This document shows positions 9,213-18,857 of a stretch of 64,000 nt of DNA, piece by piece. Every line of letters starts with the position of its first letter. Positions within the stretch are counted from its first letter, which is position 1. Made by a program: the position numbers and the translations under genes. The notes under the pieces were generated by a model. It searched no databases and was not told the DNA's origin. It worked only from the letters and a program-made list of their open reading frames with translations. Source of the stretch: an uncultured Flavobacteriaceae bacterium. GTDB lineage: Bacteria; Bacteroidota; Bacteroidia; Flavobacteriales; Flavobacteriaceae. The DNA lies in NCBI GenBank assembly GCA_947502635.1, contig CANNAN010000017.1, positions 1-64,000 of the forward strand, read 5' to 3'.

Positions 9213-11065
9213 GAGTTAAAATCATTTCTTGTAATTAAGCCGACTAATTTATTTTGTTTCATTACAGGAAGGCTCCCTATATTATTTTTATCCATTAGTT
9301 CTTTTGCAATCTGAACAGGTGTGTATTCATCTGTTGTTATAATATCTGTTTTCATTATTTTATTAACCGCATCGTTTTGTTGCTTCAGATTTTCTAAATA
9401 TGATTTAACATCTGTCCAGCTTATTAAACCAATCAATTCCCTACGACTATTTATGACTGGCATGTGATGAATTTTTTTCCATTTCATAATATTTAAAACC
9501 AGTCCAATACTATCTTTTTTTTCAACAGAAAAAATATCAGAACTCATAATATGCTTTACAAAACGTTGTTTTTTAAAAGGAATTTCATAACTATCAAACA
9601 ACTTACTCCAGGTAGAAACCGGATATCCTTTTTCTTGCTTTTCATACATTTTAGATGTTAATATTTGCATGGCCTCAAAACGTTTATGATTTTTTAATAG
9701 CCTTCTGTAATTTCTAACAAGCCATTCTGAACCTGTATTGGTTTCTATCCTATTTCTAATAATTTTTAAATAACGCTCTGCATCTTCTGGGGCTATTCCT
9801 ACGCTATACAACCCTTTATAAGCCATAGGTAAAAGTTCATTTAATATTAAATCGTAACTTGAAATATAGGATCTATTCCAATAAAACTGTGTCGCCATAC
9901 CGTATCGAGCCGCATTAAAAAAGTTTGATTTCACATCTTTAAAATCCCATTGTTTATGAATGTTGTTATACTTTTTGGGTTTACCCAGCATAACGCCCAC
10001 CCAAAATGCCATGTTTGCAATTTCATCTGTAAGTGTAGGTCCTGAAGGGATATACCTGTTTTCAATTCTTAAGTTTGGTTTGCCATCTATTTTTCCATAA
10101 CAAACCCGATTCCATGGGTATACGGTACCATTGTGTAACGCTAACGCTTTTAACCCTGGGGTTTCGTTATTATTTAGCATGTCGACACTATCCTTAATAA
10201 AATCGGTGGTAATAAAACTTCTAAATCTAGAAATATTGTCTTTAAAAATATCTGTTATAGATCCTGTTTGCCATGTGTTACCAAAACTAACTCTAGACTG
10301 TTTCTCATTTAATAAATAAGAATTCGCTCTGGTGTCAACACTTTGTGTAAATAAAGCGATTCGGGTTTCTCTCCAAAGCTCTTTACCAAATAGCAATGGT
10401 GAATTCGTACAGGCGCTTAAAATAGGCCCAGATATCGCTTGTGCCCAATTATAATTATCTACAAACGTTTTCGGATTTAATTGTAAATGCATTTGAAAAC
10501 TGGTATTGCACCCTTCTAACATAACAGAATCGTGCAACAAGTTTAGTTCATCTGTTCCTTTAATATGTATATCGAAATTTTGCCTTCTTATTCCTTTTAT
10601 GGCATTGTTTAAAACAGAATAACGCTCAACATTAGTCATATTCTGCTCACTGGCATTATTAACAGAAAGTGATGGTAAAATACCTGTTAATATTATTTTA
10701 ATGTCTTTTTTTAACGCTGCTTTTTTTGCTTTTTCTAATAGTGTTTCTAATTGTTTATGCAACTTTGAAAAACAAGTATTTCCTAGTGTTAAAGCATCTA
10801 AGTTTATTTCAAGATTATAATTGCTTATTTCTGTAGTAAAATGATCGTCATTGATATCTTTTAAAAGCTCTAAGGATTTACTTTCTGGTAAAAATTGATT
10901 ATTTACCAGACAAAATTCTTGTTCTGCTCCTATTCTTAAAACATCATCTTCAATCATACCCTTTTCAATCATTAAATCAAGTGCTTTAATGTCGTTTAAT
11001 AAATGATAAATGTAATTAGATCGATCTTTTTTAGTCTTTAGTTTTGTAACATTTAAATCGCCCAT
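9209..11065 (-). CDS. GCS2-like carboxylate-amine ligase with C-terminal CBS pair
   Basis: 618 aa. Residues about 40-460 resemble the glutamate-cysteine ligase 2 family: RIGAEQEFCLV near 44-54, EISNYNLEINL, a long-distance HLQLNP segment and RIENRYIPSGPT, the family's substrate and metal-binding stretches. Residues about 500-618 hold two CBS motifs (MSSDIFSVEKKDSIGLVLNIM and MKTDIITTDEYTPVQIAKEL with GSLPVMKQNKLVGLITRND), normally nucleotide sensors. Family members join an amino acid to a carboxylate using ATP; the product here is not known. The gene is 4-base overlapped with the aspartoacylase-like gene, so ligation and deacylation may belong to one metabolite cycle. Confidence 0.85.
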   Translation of the reverse strand: MGDLNVTKLKTKKDRSNYIYHLLNDIKALDLMIEKGMIEDDVLRIGAEQEFCLVNNQFLPESKSLELLKDINDDHFTTEISNYNLEINLDALTLGNTCFSKLHKQLETLLEKAKKAALKKDIKIILTGILPSLSVNNASEQNMTNVERYSVLNNAIKGIRRQNFDIHIKGTDELNLLHDSVMLEGCNTSFQMHLQLNPKTFVDNYNWAQAISGPILSACTNSPLLFGKELWRETRIALFTQSVDTRANSYLLNEKQSRVSFGNTWQTGSITDIFKDNISRFRSFITTDFIKDSVDMLNNNETPGLKALALHNGTVYPWNRVCYGKIDGKPNLRIENRYIPSGPTLTDEIANMAFWVGVMLGKPKKYNNIHKQWDFKDVKSNFFNAARYGMATQFYWNRSYISSYDLILNELLPMAYKGLYSVGIAPEDAERYLKIIRNRIETNTGSEWLVRNYRRLLKNHKRFEAMQILTSKMYEKQEKGYPVSTWSKLFDSYEIPFKKQRFVKHIMSSDIFSVEKKDSIGLVLNIMKWKKIHHMPVINSRRELIGLISWTDVKSYLENLKQQNDAVNKIMKTDIITTDEYTPVQIAKELMDKNNIGSLPVMKQNKLVGLITRNDFNS

Positions 11066-11153
11066 TGTATAATCCTTTAATGTTTTTAAACCATTAAATT
11101 ACTGCTATCCAACGAGTTTAAATATGATTTTTATCATGCAGATATTTAGGCTG

Positions 11154-11183
11154 TTGCCGTGTGAATTCTTATTGCTACTTTTG
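11154..11183 (+). promoter_or_regulatory. Bacteroidota-type promoter of rnpA
   Basis: A TTG at 11154-11156 (-33 element) and TACTTTTG at 11176-11183 (a match to the TAnnTTTG -7 consensus of Bacteroidota sigma-ABfr) are separated by 19 bases. They lie directly upstream of the rnpA start at 11200 and between two divergent genes. Confidence 0.55.
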
Positions 11184-11199
11184 TATTCATATTTAATTT

Positions 11200-11574
11200 A
11201 TGACTACATCATATCCTAAAAAAGAAAAGCTTAAAAGCAAAAAGCTTATCGAACAATTGTTTAGTGAAGGACAATCTGTTTCTGCTTTTCCTTTACGTTT
11301 GGTTTATCTTCAAACAACTTTTGAAGATAATGTTATGGCCAAAACTGGGGTTTCTGTGAGTAAACGAAATTTTAAAACAGCTGTAGATAGAAACCGCATA
11401 AAACGATTGTTAAGAGAGGCCTATAGACTAAACAAAGCTCTGTATTTTAACAACATTACAACACAATATGCGTTTATGATTTTGTACATTGGCAAAGACA
11501 AACCAAGCTTAACACAAGTAGAATCTAGAATGAAACACTTGTTTGAAAAATTTTCAAGCAAAATTTCAAAATAA
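11200..11574 (+). CDS. rnpA: Ribonuclease P protein component
   Basis: 124 aa, normal length. It is basic and shows the RnpA signature RNRIKRLLREAYR at residues 64-76, plus the preceding VSKRNFKTAVDR. The protein assists the RNase P ribozyme in cleaving 5' leaders from pre-tRNAs in the cytoplasm. Unlike the classic arrangement it is not next to rpmH or yidC. It is followed after 12 bp by an S41 protease gene, and the rnpA-S41 protease pair is common in flavobacteria. Confidence 0.95.
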   Translation: MTTSYPKKEKLKSKKLIEQLFSEGQSVSAFPLRLVYLQTTFEDNVMAKTGVSVSKRNFKTAVDRNRIKRLLREAYRLNKALYFNNITTQYAFMILYIGKDKPSLTQVESRMKHLFEKFSSKISK

Positions 11575-11586
11575 TATACGTCCACT

Positions 11587-13221
11587 ATGAAACACTTATT
11601 AAAAAAGAAAATCATAATTCCTATACTGGCGTTTACTCTTTTTTTTACAGGAACAGCCTTTAAGAATGATTTTTTTGAGATAGCGAAACAAATAGAAATA
11701 TTTACAACGCTTTTTAAAGAACTCAACATGAATTATGTTGATGAAACAAACCCTGGTGATTTAATGGATACTGCGATTAAGAGTATGCTGGCCGATTTAG
11801 ATCCGTACACCAACTTTATGAATGAGCAAGATGTTGAAGCTGCCAGAATTAATAATACTGGCGATTATACAGGCATAGGAGCCAGAGTAAAAACGTTTAA
11901 GGACAAATTGGTTATTATAGAACCTTATAAAGACTACCCCGCAGATAAAGCAGGTTTAAAAGCTGGAGATGAAATTATTAAAATTGGTTCTATTGTTATT
12001 GAAACTTATAAAGAGAACGCAGGCGATTTATTAAAAGGCACCTCAGATACACCTGTAGAAGTTACTTATAAACGTCAAGGTAAAACACAGACTGCCACAA
12101 TAAAAAGAGCCGAAGTAGAAATAAAGGCTGTTCCTCATTTTTCTATGGTTAATGATAAAACGGGTTATATTGTTTTAAGTAGATTCAATAATAAAGCACA
12201 CTACGAAACCAATTACGCTTTACGTGATTTAAAGGCTCAGGGAGCAGAGCGCATTATTCTGGATTTAAGGGGAAACCCTGGTGGGCTTCTTAATGAAGCT
12301 ATTAAAATTGTGAATCTTTTTGTTCCAAAAGGACAATTAGTGGTTACCACAAAATCTAAAGTAAAAAAATATAATAAAACGTATTACACAAAAAGTGACC
12401 CTATAGATATCGAAATCCCTCTGGTTGTTTTAATTGATGGTAATAGTGCTTCAGCAAGCGAAATTGTATCTGGTTCATTGCAGGATTTAGATCGTGCTGT
12501 TATTGTAGGGGCTAGAAGTTTTGGTAAAGGCTTGGTGCAACGCCCAAAAATTCTTACTTATGGAACTCAGGTTAAAATAACTATTTCAAGATATTATACA
12601 CCTTCTGGTAGATGTATTCAGTCTTTAGATTATTGGAATAGAAATGAAGAAGGTGAAGCGGTTCGTGTAAAACAAGAAAATTACAATGAGTTTAAAACCA
12701 AAAATGGCCGTAAAGTATTTGATGGCGGGGGTGTGTTTCCAGACGTCATTCTTAACGCCACTAATAATTCGGCTATTACAAGTGCGATCGTAAACAGCGA
12801 CTTAATATTTAATTACGGAACCGATTATTATTACAAGCATAATCTAAGTGATATTAATAATTTAAAGCTTTCAGATAGTGACTTTTCAAATTTTAAAAGC
12901 TACTTAAAAACTAATAATTTTTCTTTTGAAACTGAAACTGAAAAAGCACTTTACAAAGCTTTTGAAGCTGCAACTAAAGAAGAATTAAATGATAATATTG
13001 AAAAAGATTTTAATACCTTAGTTAATAATTTAAAGACCTCTAAAACTAGCGTTATAGATGAGAACAAAGATTATTTATTAGAATTATTAACCGAAGATAT
13101 AGTAAAAAGATATGTTTATAGAGAAGGCTTGTACGAATATTATAAAGTAAACGATCCTAGAATTAAAAAAGCGACAGAAATACTTAGCAATCCATCTATA
13201 TATCTCAATTATTTAAAGTAA
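11587..13221 (+). CDS. S41-family C-terminal processing peptidase
   Basis: 544 aa. An N-terminal signal anchor (residues 9-25) is followed by a PDZ domain about 95-175 (TGIGARVKTF ... ADKAGLKAGDEIIKIG) and the tail-specific protease domain (ILDLRGNPGGLLNEA at 224-238). The Ser-Lys dyad is S289 in DGNSASASEI and K314 in GARSFGKGLVQ, 25 residues apart as in Prc. It cleaves near the C-termini of periplasmic or envelope proteins. A helical C-terminal extension of about 130 residues is typical of Bacteroidota members. It lies 12 bp behind rnpA, so it probably shares that promoter. Confidence 0.92.
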   Translation: MKHLLKKKIIIPILAFTLFFTGTAFKNDFFEIAKQIEIFTTLFKELNMNYVDETNPGDLMDTAIKSMLADLDPYTNFMNEQDVEAARINNTGDYTGIGARVKTFKDKLVIIEPYKDYPADKAGLKAGDEIIKIGSIVIETYKENAGDLLKGTSDTPVEVTYKRQGKTQTATIKRAEVEIKAVPHFSMVNDKTGYIVLSRFNNKAHYETNYALRDLKAQGAERIILDLRGNPGGLLNEAIKIVNLFVPKGQLVVTTKSKVKKYNKTYYTKSDPIDIEIPLVVLIDGNSASASEIVSGSLQDLDRAVIVGARSFGKGLVQRPKILTYGTQVKITISRYYTPSGRCIQSLDYWNRNEEGEAVRVKQENYNEFKTKNGRKVFDGGGVFPDVILNATNNSAITSAIVNSDLIFNYGTDYYYKHNLSDINNLKLSDSDFSNFKSYLKTNNFSFETETEKALYKAFEAATKEELNDNIEKDFNTLVNNLKTSKTSVIDENKDYLLELLTEDIVKRYVYREGLYEYYKVNDPRIKKATEILSNPSIYLNYLK

Positions 13222-13287
13222 GATTTACTATTTTTATATTAAAAAAAATTAAAAATAGTATATTTATACCTGTTCTATAACCCTACT

Positions 13288-14136
13288 ATGAATAAATTAT
13301 TGGTATTAATATTAATAGTGCTTCACTCTGCATTTGTATTCTCTCAAAAAGAACTAACACATGTGGTTTATTTTGATACGGATAAATACAATCTTCCGCC
13401 AACCGAAGAAAATCGCTTACTGCTCTTTATTTCAACCCTAACAGATGTTGATATTGAAACCATTTCTATATTTGGGTTTTGTGACGATATAGGTGCAGAT
13501 ACTTATAACTTAAAATTATCTCAACAACGTGCAGATGCTATAAAATATATTTTTGCCAGTAATGAAATTAGTGATGAATTAATTACGAATGTTGATGGAA
13601 AAGGTGAAATCTTATTAAAAATCATCGAGGAAAAAAATATATTAAAAATAAGAGGTTTAAACCGAAAAGTAGAGATTATAGTAACACCAAAAAAAACAAA
13701 ACCTGTTGTAAAAAAACCTGTTGTAAAGGCTCCTAAAGAGAAAGATACTCCAGAAATAATAAAAGGCGACATTAAGGTTGGTGATAAAATAATTTTTAAA
13801 AATATTTTATTTAAAACAGGCTATAGCACTGTAACGTATGCATCTAAAAAAACACTTGAATCTATTGCTAAGGCACTTGTAGAACGTGAAGATATTTATT
13901 TCACCATACAAGGGCATGTATGTTGTACACAATACAGTAGAGATGCTGTAGACAGAAAGACCAAAAAGCGTAATTTATCTGAAGCTCGGGCAAAATATGT
14001 TTATGATTATTTTGCAAAAAAAGGGGTCGATAAAAAGCGAATGCGTCATTTAGGCATGCGTCGAAAATTTCCGCTTGGTGGGGATCCTAAATTTGATAGA
14101 CGTGTCGAAATTTTAATAACCTATGTGGGTAAATAG
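13288..14136 (+). CDS. Secreted protein with two OmpA-like domains
   Basis: 282 aa with a signal peptide (ends near VFSQKE). The first OmpA/MotB-like half (residues about 25-130) starts with VVYFDTDKYNLPP and contains the NLKLSQQRADAIKYIF helix. A Lys/Pro-rich linker with a repeated KKPVVK motif follows (about 135-160). The second OmpA-like domain (about 170-282) has ILFKTGYSTV, NLSEARAKYVYDYF and a final DRRVEILIT. OmpA domains bind peptidoglycan diaminopimelate, so the protein likely crosslinks wall and outer membrane. The usual GHTDN is replaced by FGFCDDIG in the first copy and QGHVCCTQ in the second. The next gene overlaps by 14 bases. Confidence 0.8.
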   Translation: MNKLLVLILIVLHSAFVFSQKELTHVVYFDTDKYNLPPTEENRLLLFISTLTDVDIETISIFGFCDDIGADTYNLKLSQQRADAIKYIFASNEISDELITNVDGKGEILLKIIEEKNILKIRGLNRKVEIIVTPKKTKPVVKKPVVKAPKEKDTPEIIKGDIKVGDKIIFKNILFKTGYSTVTYASKKTLESIAKALVEREDIYFTIQGHVCCTQYSRDAVDRKTKKRNLSEARAKYVYDYFAKKGVDKKRMRHLGMRRKFPLGGDPKFDRRVEILITYVGK

Positions 14137-15535
14137 AAAATACTTCTGCAGTTTAGTATTTGTTTTATTAAGTTGTATTGGTATTTCTCAAAACACTTCT
14201 GTTCCTGATGATAATTTTGAACAAAGATTAATAGATTTAGGCTACGATTCTGGTCCTTTAGATAATCTTGTACTCACTGCTAATATAAACGGCATTTTAG
14301 ACTTAGATGTTGACGGTTTAGGTATAACAGATCTTACTGGTATTGAAGACTTTTCTGCATTGGAAACACTTAGTTGTCAATCTAATAATCTAGCAAATCT
14401 AGATGTAACACAAAATACCCGTTTATCTCAGTTATTTTGCGGTAATAATCAATTAACCAATTTAGATGTGACACAAAATACAGCTTTACAAATTTTATGG
14501 TGTGATTCTAATCAAATAACCAATATAAATGTGACTCTAAACCCTAATTTGATTTCATTAAGATGTGAAAATAATGTGATTTCAAGCTTAAATGTGACTT
14601 TAAACCCTAATTTAAATGTTTTAGTATGCGAAAACAACTTATTAACATCCTTAAATGTAACTCAAAATAGCACATTAAGTAGGTTTCAGTGCGGCAATAA
14701 TTTTTTAAGTAATCTAAACCTTTCTAACAATTTAAGCTTAACGTTTTTTTCTTGTGAAAATAATGAATTAACTGATTTAGATGTTTCTGTAAATAACCAA
14801 CTAATTAATTTAAATTGTGCGTTTAATGAATTAACAGAATTAGATTTATCTAATAATTCTGGTTTAACACAGCTAAATTGTAGTAACAATAATTTGTGTA
14901 GATTAAATATTAGAAACGGTAATAATGGCAATATTTCTGCAATGGATTTTAGATTAAATCCTGATCTAAATTGTGTTGTTGTAGACAGTCCTTTAGGAGA
15001 TCATTCAACCTGGAATCCCATTTCTTTTTCTAATTATATTGCATCTCAAAATGATTGTAGCAATTTTGTTGATGTGGATACTCTAGATAATGTTATAACC
15101 AATACATCTTATACATTACCTACACTAACAAATGGGAATTATTTTAGTCAATCGGGGGGTATTGGTTTTCCTTTCAATACAGGAAATATCATTACTAACT
15201 CTCAAACTATTTATATCTATAATGAAACGGCTTGCGATAGTAATGAATCTAGTTTTAGTGTATTAATTATTGATGAAGACTATTACATCCCAAAATACTT
15301 CACACCAAACAACGATGGGTATCATGATGTCTGGCAAGTTTTTGACAGTAATAATTCCATAAAAACAGTAAATATTTTCGATAGATATGGTAAACTTTTA
15401 AAGTCATTAATTCCTAATTCTCTAAGCTGGAATGGCATTTTTAATGGAAAACCTTTAAATACAGACGATTATTGGTATGTAATCACCCTAAACTCTGGTG
15501 AAACTATTAGAGGTCATTTTACTTTAAAACGTTGA
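14123..15535 (+). CDS. Leucine-rich-repeat protein with T9SS type B sorting domain
   Basis: 470 aa. A signal peptide (to about residue 22, ISQNTS) precedes DNFEQRLIDLGYDSGPLDN, a common start of Bacteroidota LRR surface proteins. About nine LRR units of roughly 21 residues follow (LxxLxCxxNxLTxLDVTxN), between residues 60 and 275. The C-terminal 85 residues are a gliding-motility/T9SS type B sorting module (YIPKYFTPNNDGYHDVWQ, then VNIFDRYGKLL), which directs export by the type IX system. The start overlaps the OmpA-like gene by 14 bases, so they are probably co-expressed. The binding target is unknown. Confidence 0.88.
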   Translation: MWVNRKYFCSLVFVLLSCIGISQNTSVPDDNFEQRLIDLGYDSGPLDNLVLTANINGILDLDVDGLGITDLTGIEDFSALETLSCQSNNLANLDVTQNTRLSQLFCGNNQLTNLDVTQNTALQILWCDSNQITNINVTLNPNLISLRCENNVISSLNVTLNPNLNVLVCENNLLTSLNVTQNSTLSRFQCGNNFLSNLNLSNNLSLTFFSCENNELTDLDVSVNNQLINLNCAFNELTELDLSNNSGLTQLNCSNNNLCRLNIRNGNNGNISAMDFRLNPDLNCVVVDSPLGDHSTWNPISFSNYIASQNDCSNFVDVDTLDNVITNTSYTLPTLTNGNYFSQSGGIGFPFNTGNIITNSQTIYIYNETACDSNESSFSVLIIDEDYYIPKYFTPNNDGYHDVWQVFDSNNSIKTVNIFDRYGKLLKSLIPNSLSWNGIFNGKPLNTDDYWYVITLNSGETIRGHFTLKR

Positions 15536-15539
15536 TTAT

Positions 15540-15983
15540 TTATTCTTTAATCATGGCAATATGCGGAATATCGTCTTCTAAATATGCTTCTCCAATAGCT
15601 ATAAAACCTAAATTTGTATAGAATTTTTTTAAATATACCTGAGCAGATATTTTTATTAATGATGTATTATAGTGCTTCGCAATGGCTTTTATAGATGCTT
15701 TCATGATGTCATAACCATATTTATAAGCACGTTCTTTTTTAACCACAACGACTCTTCCTATACTTGGTTCTTTAAAATAATCTCCAGGTTTAAAAATACG
15801 TGTATACGCTACTAATTTATTGTCTTTAAAACCTAAAACATGTAGCGCCTTTTGGTCTTTTCCATCAATATCCTGATAGACACAATTTTGTTCAACTACA
15901 AAAACTTCACTACGTAATTGTAATACATCATACAATGCTTCCTTGGTTAATTCTTTAAATGTTTTTACTTGTATTTTAAGCAT
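15540..15983 (-). CDS. GNAT N-acetyltransferase, ElaA-like
   Basis: 147 aa. It matches the small ElaA-type GNAT fold: LRSEVFVVEQNCVYQDIDGKD near the N-terminus, LVAYTRIF, and an acetyl-CoA loop region SIGRVVVVKKERAYKYGYDIM. It is a cytoplasmic acetyltransferase of unknown acceptor. It is convergent with the LRR gene, with 4 bp between the stops. Confidence 0.85.
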   Translation of the reverse strand: MLKIQVKTFKELTKEALYDVLQLRSEVFVVEQNCVYQDIDGKDQKALHVLGFKDNKLVAYTRIFKPGDYFKEPSIGRVVVVKKERAYKYGYDIMKASIKAIAKHYNTSLIKISAQVYLKKFYTNLGFIAIGEAYLEDDIPHIAMIKE

Positions 15984-16127
15984 ATATTATCTGTCATTGT
16001 GAGACGTGAACGATATAACAATCTTATCAGCTAAAATAAACATAACACAATTAATAACTTAAAATTAAATATGTTCTCTGCCTTTGGTATACAGATTCGC
16101 TTTGCTTTGAATAACATTCATCATCTA

Positions 16128-17045
16128 TCAATCCTGTACAATCACATCTTTTGCATCGTCCTTTCCAAATTCTGGTTGGATATTTACATGATTAATATCG
16201 TATTTATTAAACACTAAATCTTCTATTTTATGTAAAATAACATCAAATTGAGATAGAGTGATATCATTATTAAAATCTATATGTGCTTCTAAATGAATTT
16301 CTTCTTCATTTAATTGCCAAACATGCACATGATGCACGTTTTTTATACTTTCAAAAGCATTTATTTCAGCAACTATTTGTTTTATAGGAATCTCATCTGG
16401 AGTAAATAACATCAACACTTTTGTAGAGCTTTTTAATAAATATAAACCCATCCATATTAAATAAAGCGCTATAGCAAATGTTAAAACACTATCTACCCAA
16501 TATAATTGATAATATTTCATTAACAAACCACCTATAAGTACCGCAATACTTGCCATCATATCTGTTAATAAATGCAAATAGGCACTTTTCATATTCATAT
16601 TTGCCTTTGAATCTTTTTTTAACAAAAGCACACTTAAGCCATTAGCTATAATCCCTAAAAGAGATAACCAAATGACTAAATTAGATTCAATCTCTTCAGG
16701 GTTTTGAAACCTTTTAATAGCTTCAATTATTAATAAAATAGCAACAATTATTAAGGTTGATGCATTTATAAATGCTGCTAATATTTCGGCACGTTTATAC
16801 CCAAATGTTTTATGAAAAGAAGCCTTCTTTTTTGATAACTTATTAGCTATATAACTTACCACTAAAGAAAGTACATCACTAAAATTATGCAAGGCATCAC
16901 TTAATAATGCTAAACTTCCAGAAAGAATACCACCTATTACTTGGGCAGCAGTAATAAGAATGTTTAATAAAATAGATATAAAAAGATTACGTCCTTTTAA
17001 GTCGTTATGAGAATGCGTGTGATTATGAGCATGTGGATGCCCCAT
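16128..17045 (-). CDS. Cation diffusion facilitator (CDF) metal exporter
   Basis: 305 aa. The His-rich N-terminus (HPHAHNHTHSH) is typical of Zn/Co/Cd CDF transporters. Six membrane segments lie between residues about 20 and 200; ALLSDALHNFSDVLSL in TM2 and HLLTDMMASIAVLIG in TM5 contain the paired HxxxD/DxxxD metal-site residues. A cytoplasmic C-terminal domain (KNVHHVHVWQLNEEEIHLEAHI) resembles the metal-sensing dimer domain. It likely exports zinc or a similar divalent cation from the cytoplasm against protons. Specificity is not proven. Confidence 0.92.
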   Translation of the reverse strand: MGHPHAHNHTHSHNDLKGRNLFISILLNILITAAQVIGGILSGSLALLSDALHNFSDVLSLVVSYIANKLSKKKASFHKTFGYKRAEILAAFINASTLIIVAILLIIEAIKRFQNPEEIESNLVIWLSLLGIIANGLSVLLLKKDSKANMNMKSAYLHLLTDMMASIAVLIGGLLMKYYQLYWVDSVLTFAIALYLIWMGLYLLKSSTKVLMLFTPDEIPIKQIVAEINAFESIKNVHHVHVWQLNEEEIHLEAHIDFNNDITLSQFDVILHKIEDLVFNKYDINHVNIQPEFGKDDAKDVIVQD

Positions 17046-17208
17046 TTATATCAGTTTAAATATAGAATAATGCATAAATAAATTGAATTATTTTTTAATT
17101 ACGATAAGACAAAAATCTAAAGCATAGCCTTAGTTAAGGTTTCTATTTTAGCGAAATTATAGCAAGAAAGAAACGATTTATATGTGTTATTATATATTTT
17201 GATTGGTT

Positions 17209-17643
17209 TTAACAAGATAATGGAATTTTATCTATTCTGTTTTGATGTCTACCGCCTTCAAATTCTGTATTTATAAAAGTCTCTACCATTTGTAAAGCTT
17301 GAGGAATCGCTGTATAACGTGCAGGTATACATAAAATATTGGCATTATTATGTTGCCTTATTAATTCAACTATTTCTTTAGTCCAACATAAACCAGCACG
17401 CACTTTTTGATATTTATTAGCAGTCATAGCAACACCATTAGCACTACCACATATTAAGATACCAAAATCTACTTTTTTATTTTCGACATCTTGCGCCACT
17501 GGGTGTACAAAATCTGGATAATCTACACTATCATTTACATCGGTTCCATAGTTATTAACAGTATAACCTTTATCTTCTAAATATGTTTTTATAGCAAATT
17601 TATAATCTGTTCCCGCGTGATCGTTTCCTATAGAAATTGTCAT
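17209..17643 (-). CDS. rpiB: Ribose-5-phosphate isomerase B
   Basis: 144 aa, full length. The N-terminus ISIGNDHAGTDYKFAIKTYL and the active-site loop GILICGSANGVAMTANK (Cys65) are diagnostic of RpiB/LacAB. It interconverts ribose-5-phosphate and ribulose-5-phosphate in the non-oxidative pentose phosphate pathway. The start lies at the edge of a 1.2-kb gene-free region. Confidence 0.93.
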   Translation of the reverse strand: MTISIGNDHAGTDYKFAIKTYLEDKGYTVNNYGTDVNDSVDYPDFVHPVAQDVENKKVDFGILICGSANGVAMTANKYQKVRAGLCWTKEIVELIRQHNNANILCIPARYTAIPQALQMVETFINTEFEGGRHQNRIDKIPLSC

Positions 17644-17649
17644 GATTTT

Positions 17650-18800
17650 ATTATCTTGTTTTTATAAGCTATAAAGGTACTAACTATATATTAAAAATAA
17701 GAACTAAGTCTTAATTGTAACTAATTGAAAAACAGAATTGTTTATAAAACCCTCATTATAAATAAAAGTAAACATGTTAATTATCAGTATTTTACAAAAA
17801 TTATGAGAAAATTTAAAACTTAATTCTTAAGATTCATATTAATAACAGTAGTTAACAATGTGTGTTATTATATTCATTACTTGTTAATAAGTGTTCATTA
17901 CTTTCTAAAAGAAAAATATTGTTAATCCATTTTTTTTTACAATCAAAAAGTAAGATGAATTAACCAAAAATTTAATTCATTTTTTTTAGCAATGTTATTA
18001 GACTAAAAAATGTAGATGTGAACAAGAAAATAGAATATAGTTATTATAAATAACTGTTATATTTAGTTGTTAACAAGTGTGTATATAAATATTAAAATCG
18101 TTTAAAATGAACCTATTAAAATAAATTCTATTGTTAATTAAGTATTAATAGAAAGTAAATTAATTGTTATCAAAATAAAATTCAAAAAAGTTATACTAGC
18201 TATTAACACACTATAATAACCACCATTGTTTTTTTTAAATTTTAAAAAGAAAATAGTATTATAATATATAATGTGGATAACTCTCAATTTTCATTTTGTA
18301 ATACGAAATCTTAAATATTTTCAAATGATGATTACAACTTTTTTCTTAAAATTTTTTTATTAAATAGTGTCTATAAAAATAAAACAATAGTTAAATAAAT
18401 ATCAATGTAACAATCTTTAAATGAATCTATTAAAGATATTTTAAATAGGTTATGATCGTCATTTTATCTTTTATGCTATTTAAAATTAATTTAAATTAAA
18501 TGGTTATATATACAGGAGATAAAACATATAGTGATACAATGATATCAAAAGTTTTATTAGATAGATGTATAGCTGTTATTTTAGCTTTAAAAACTGTAAA
18601 TAATAATAAAGGTTTAAGTCTAATTTTTTAATTAGAGAATCACTTTATTACAATTGATATTAATTTTAAGTTATTATTATAATAATAAGAAAAAACTTAC
18701 TTTTTTGTTTTATATTCTATTTAGTTCTGTTGGCTATAGAATAGATATAAAGCTATATTAAAAAATATTTAAATATTATGATTTTGTATGTTATAGTCTT
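17650..18800. other. Gene-free AT-rich region with DnaA-box-like repeats (candidate oriC)
   Basis: No coding frame is credible here. There is one perfect DnaA box, TGTGGATAA at 18272-18280. One- or two-mismatch versions are TGTGTTATT 17861-17869, TGTGAACAA 18017-18025 and TGTGTATAT 18078-18086. A longer iteron-like unit TTGTTAAyAAGTGTnyAT occurs at 17881 and 18067, with a variant at 17851. Long A/T runs throughout would unwind easily. Two parS-like sites lie 2.9 and 4.8 kb away. Gene orientation is not divergent around it, so this is only a candidate. Confidence 0.4.
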
Positions 18801-18802
18801 AA

Positions 18803-18832
18803 AATAAAAAATCCCAGCCAAGGCCAGGATTT
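18803..18832 (-). terminator. Rho-independent terminator of the OmpH-like gene
   Basis: Read on the minus strand: a stem AAATCC/GGATTT extended by two G-U wobbles and GCC/GGC, with a short loop, followed by a run of six T. It lies 25 bases past the stop of the gene ending at 18858. Confidence 0.7.
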
Positions 18833-18857
18833 AATTAATTAATTAATTAAAAATAAT

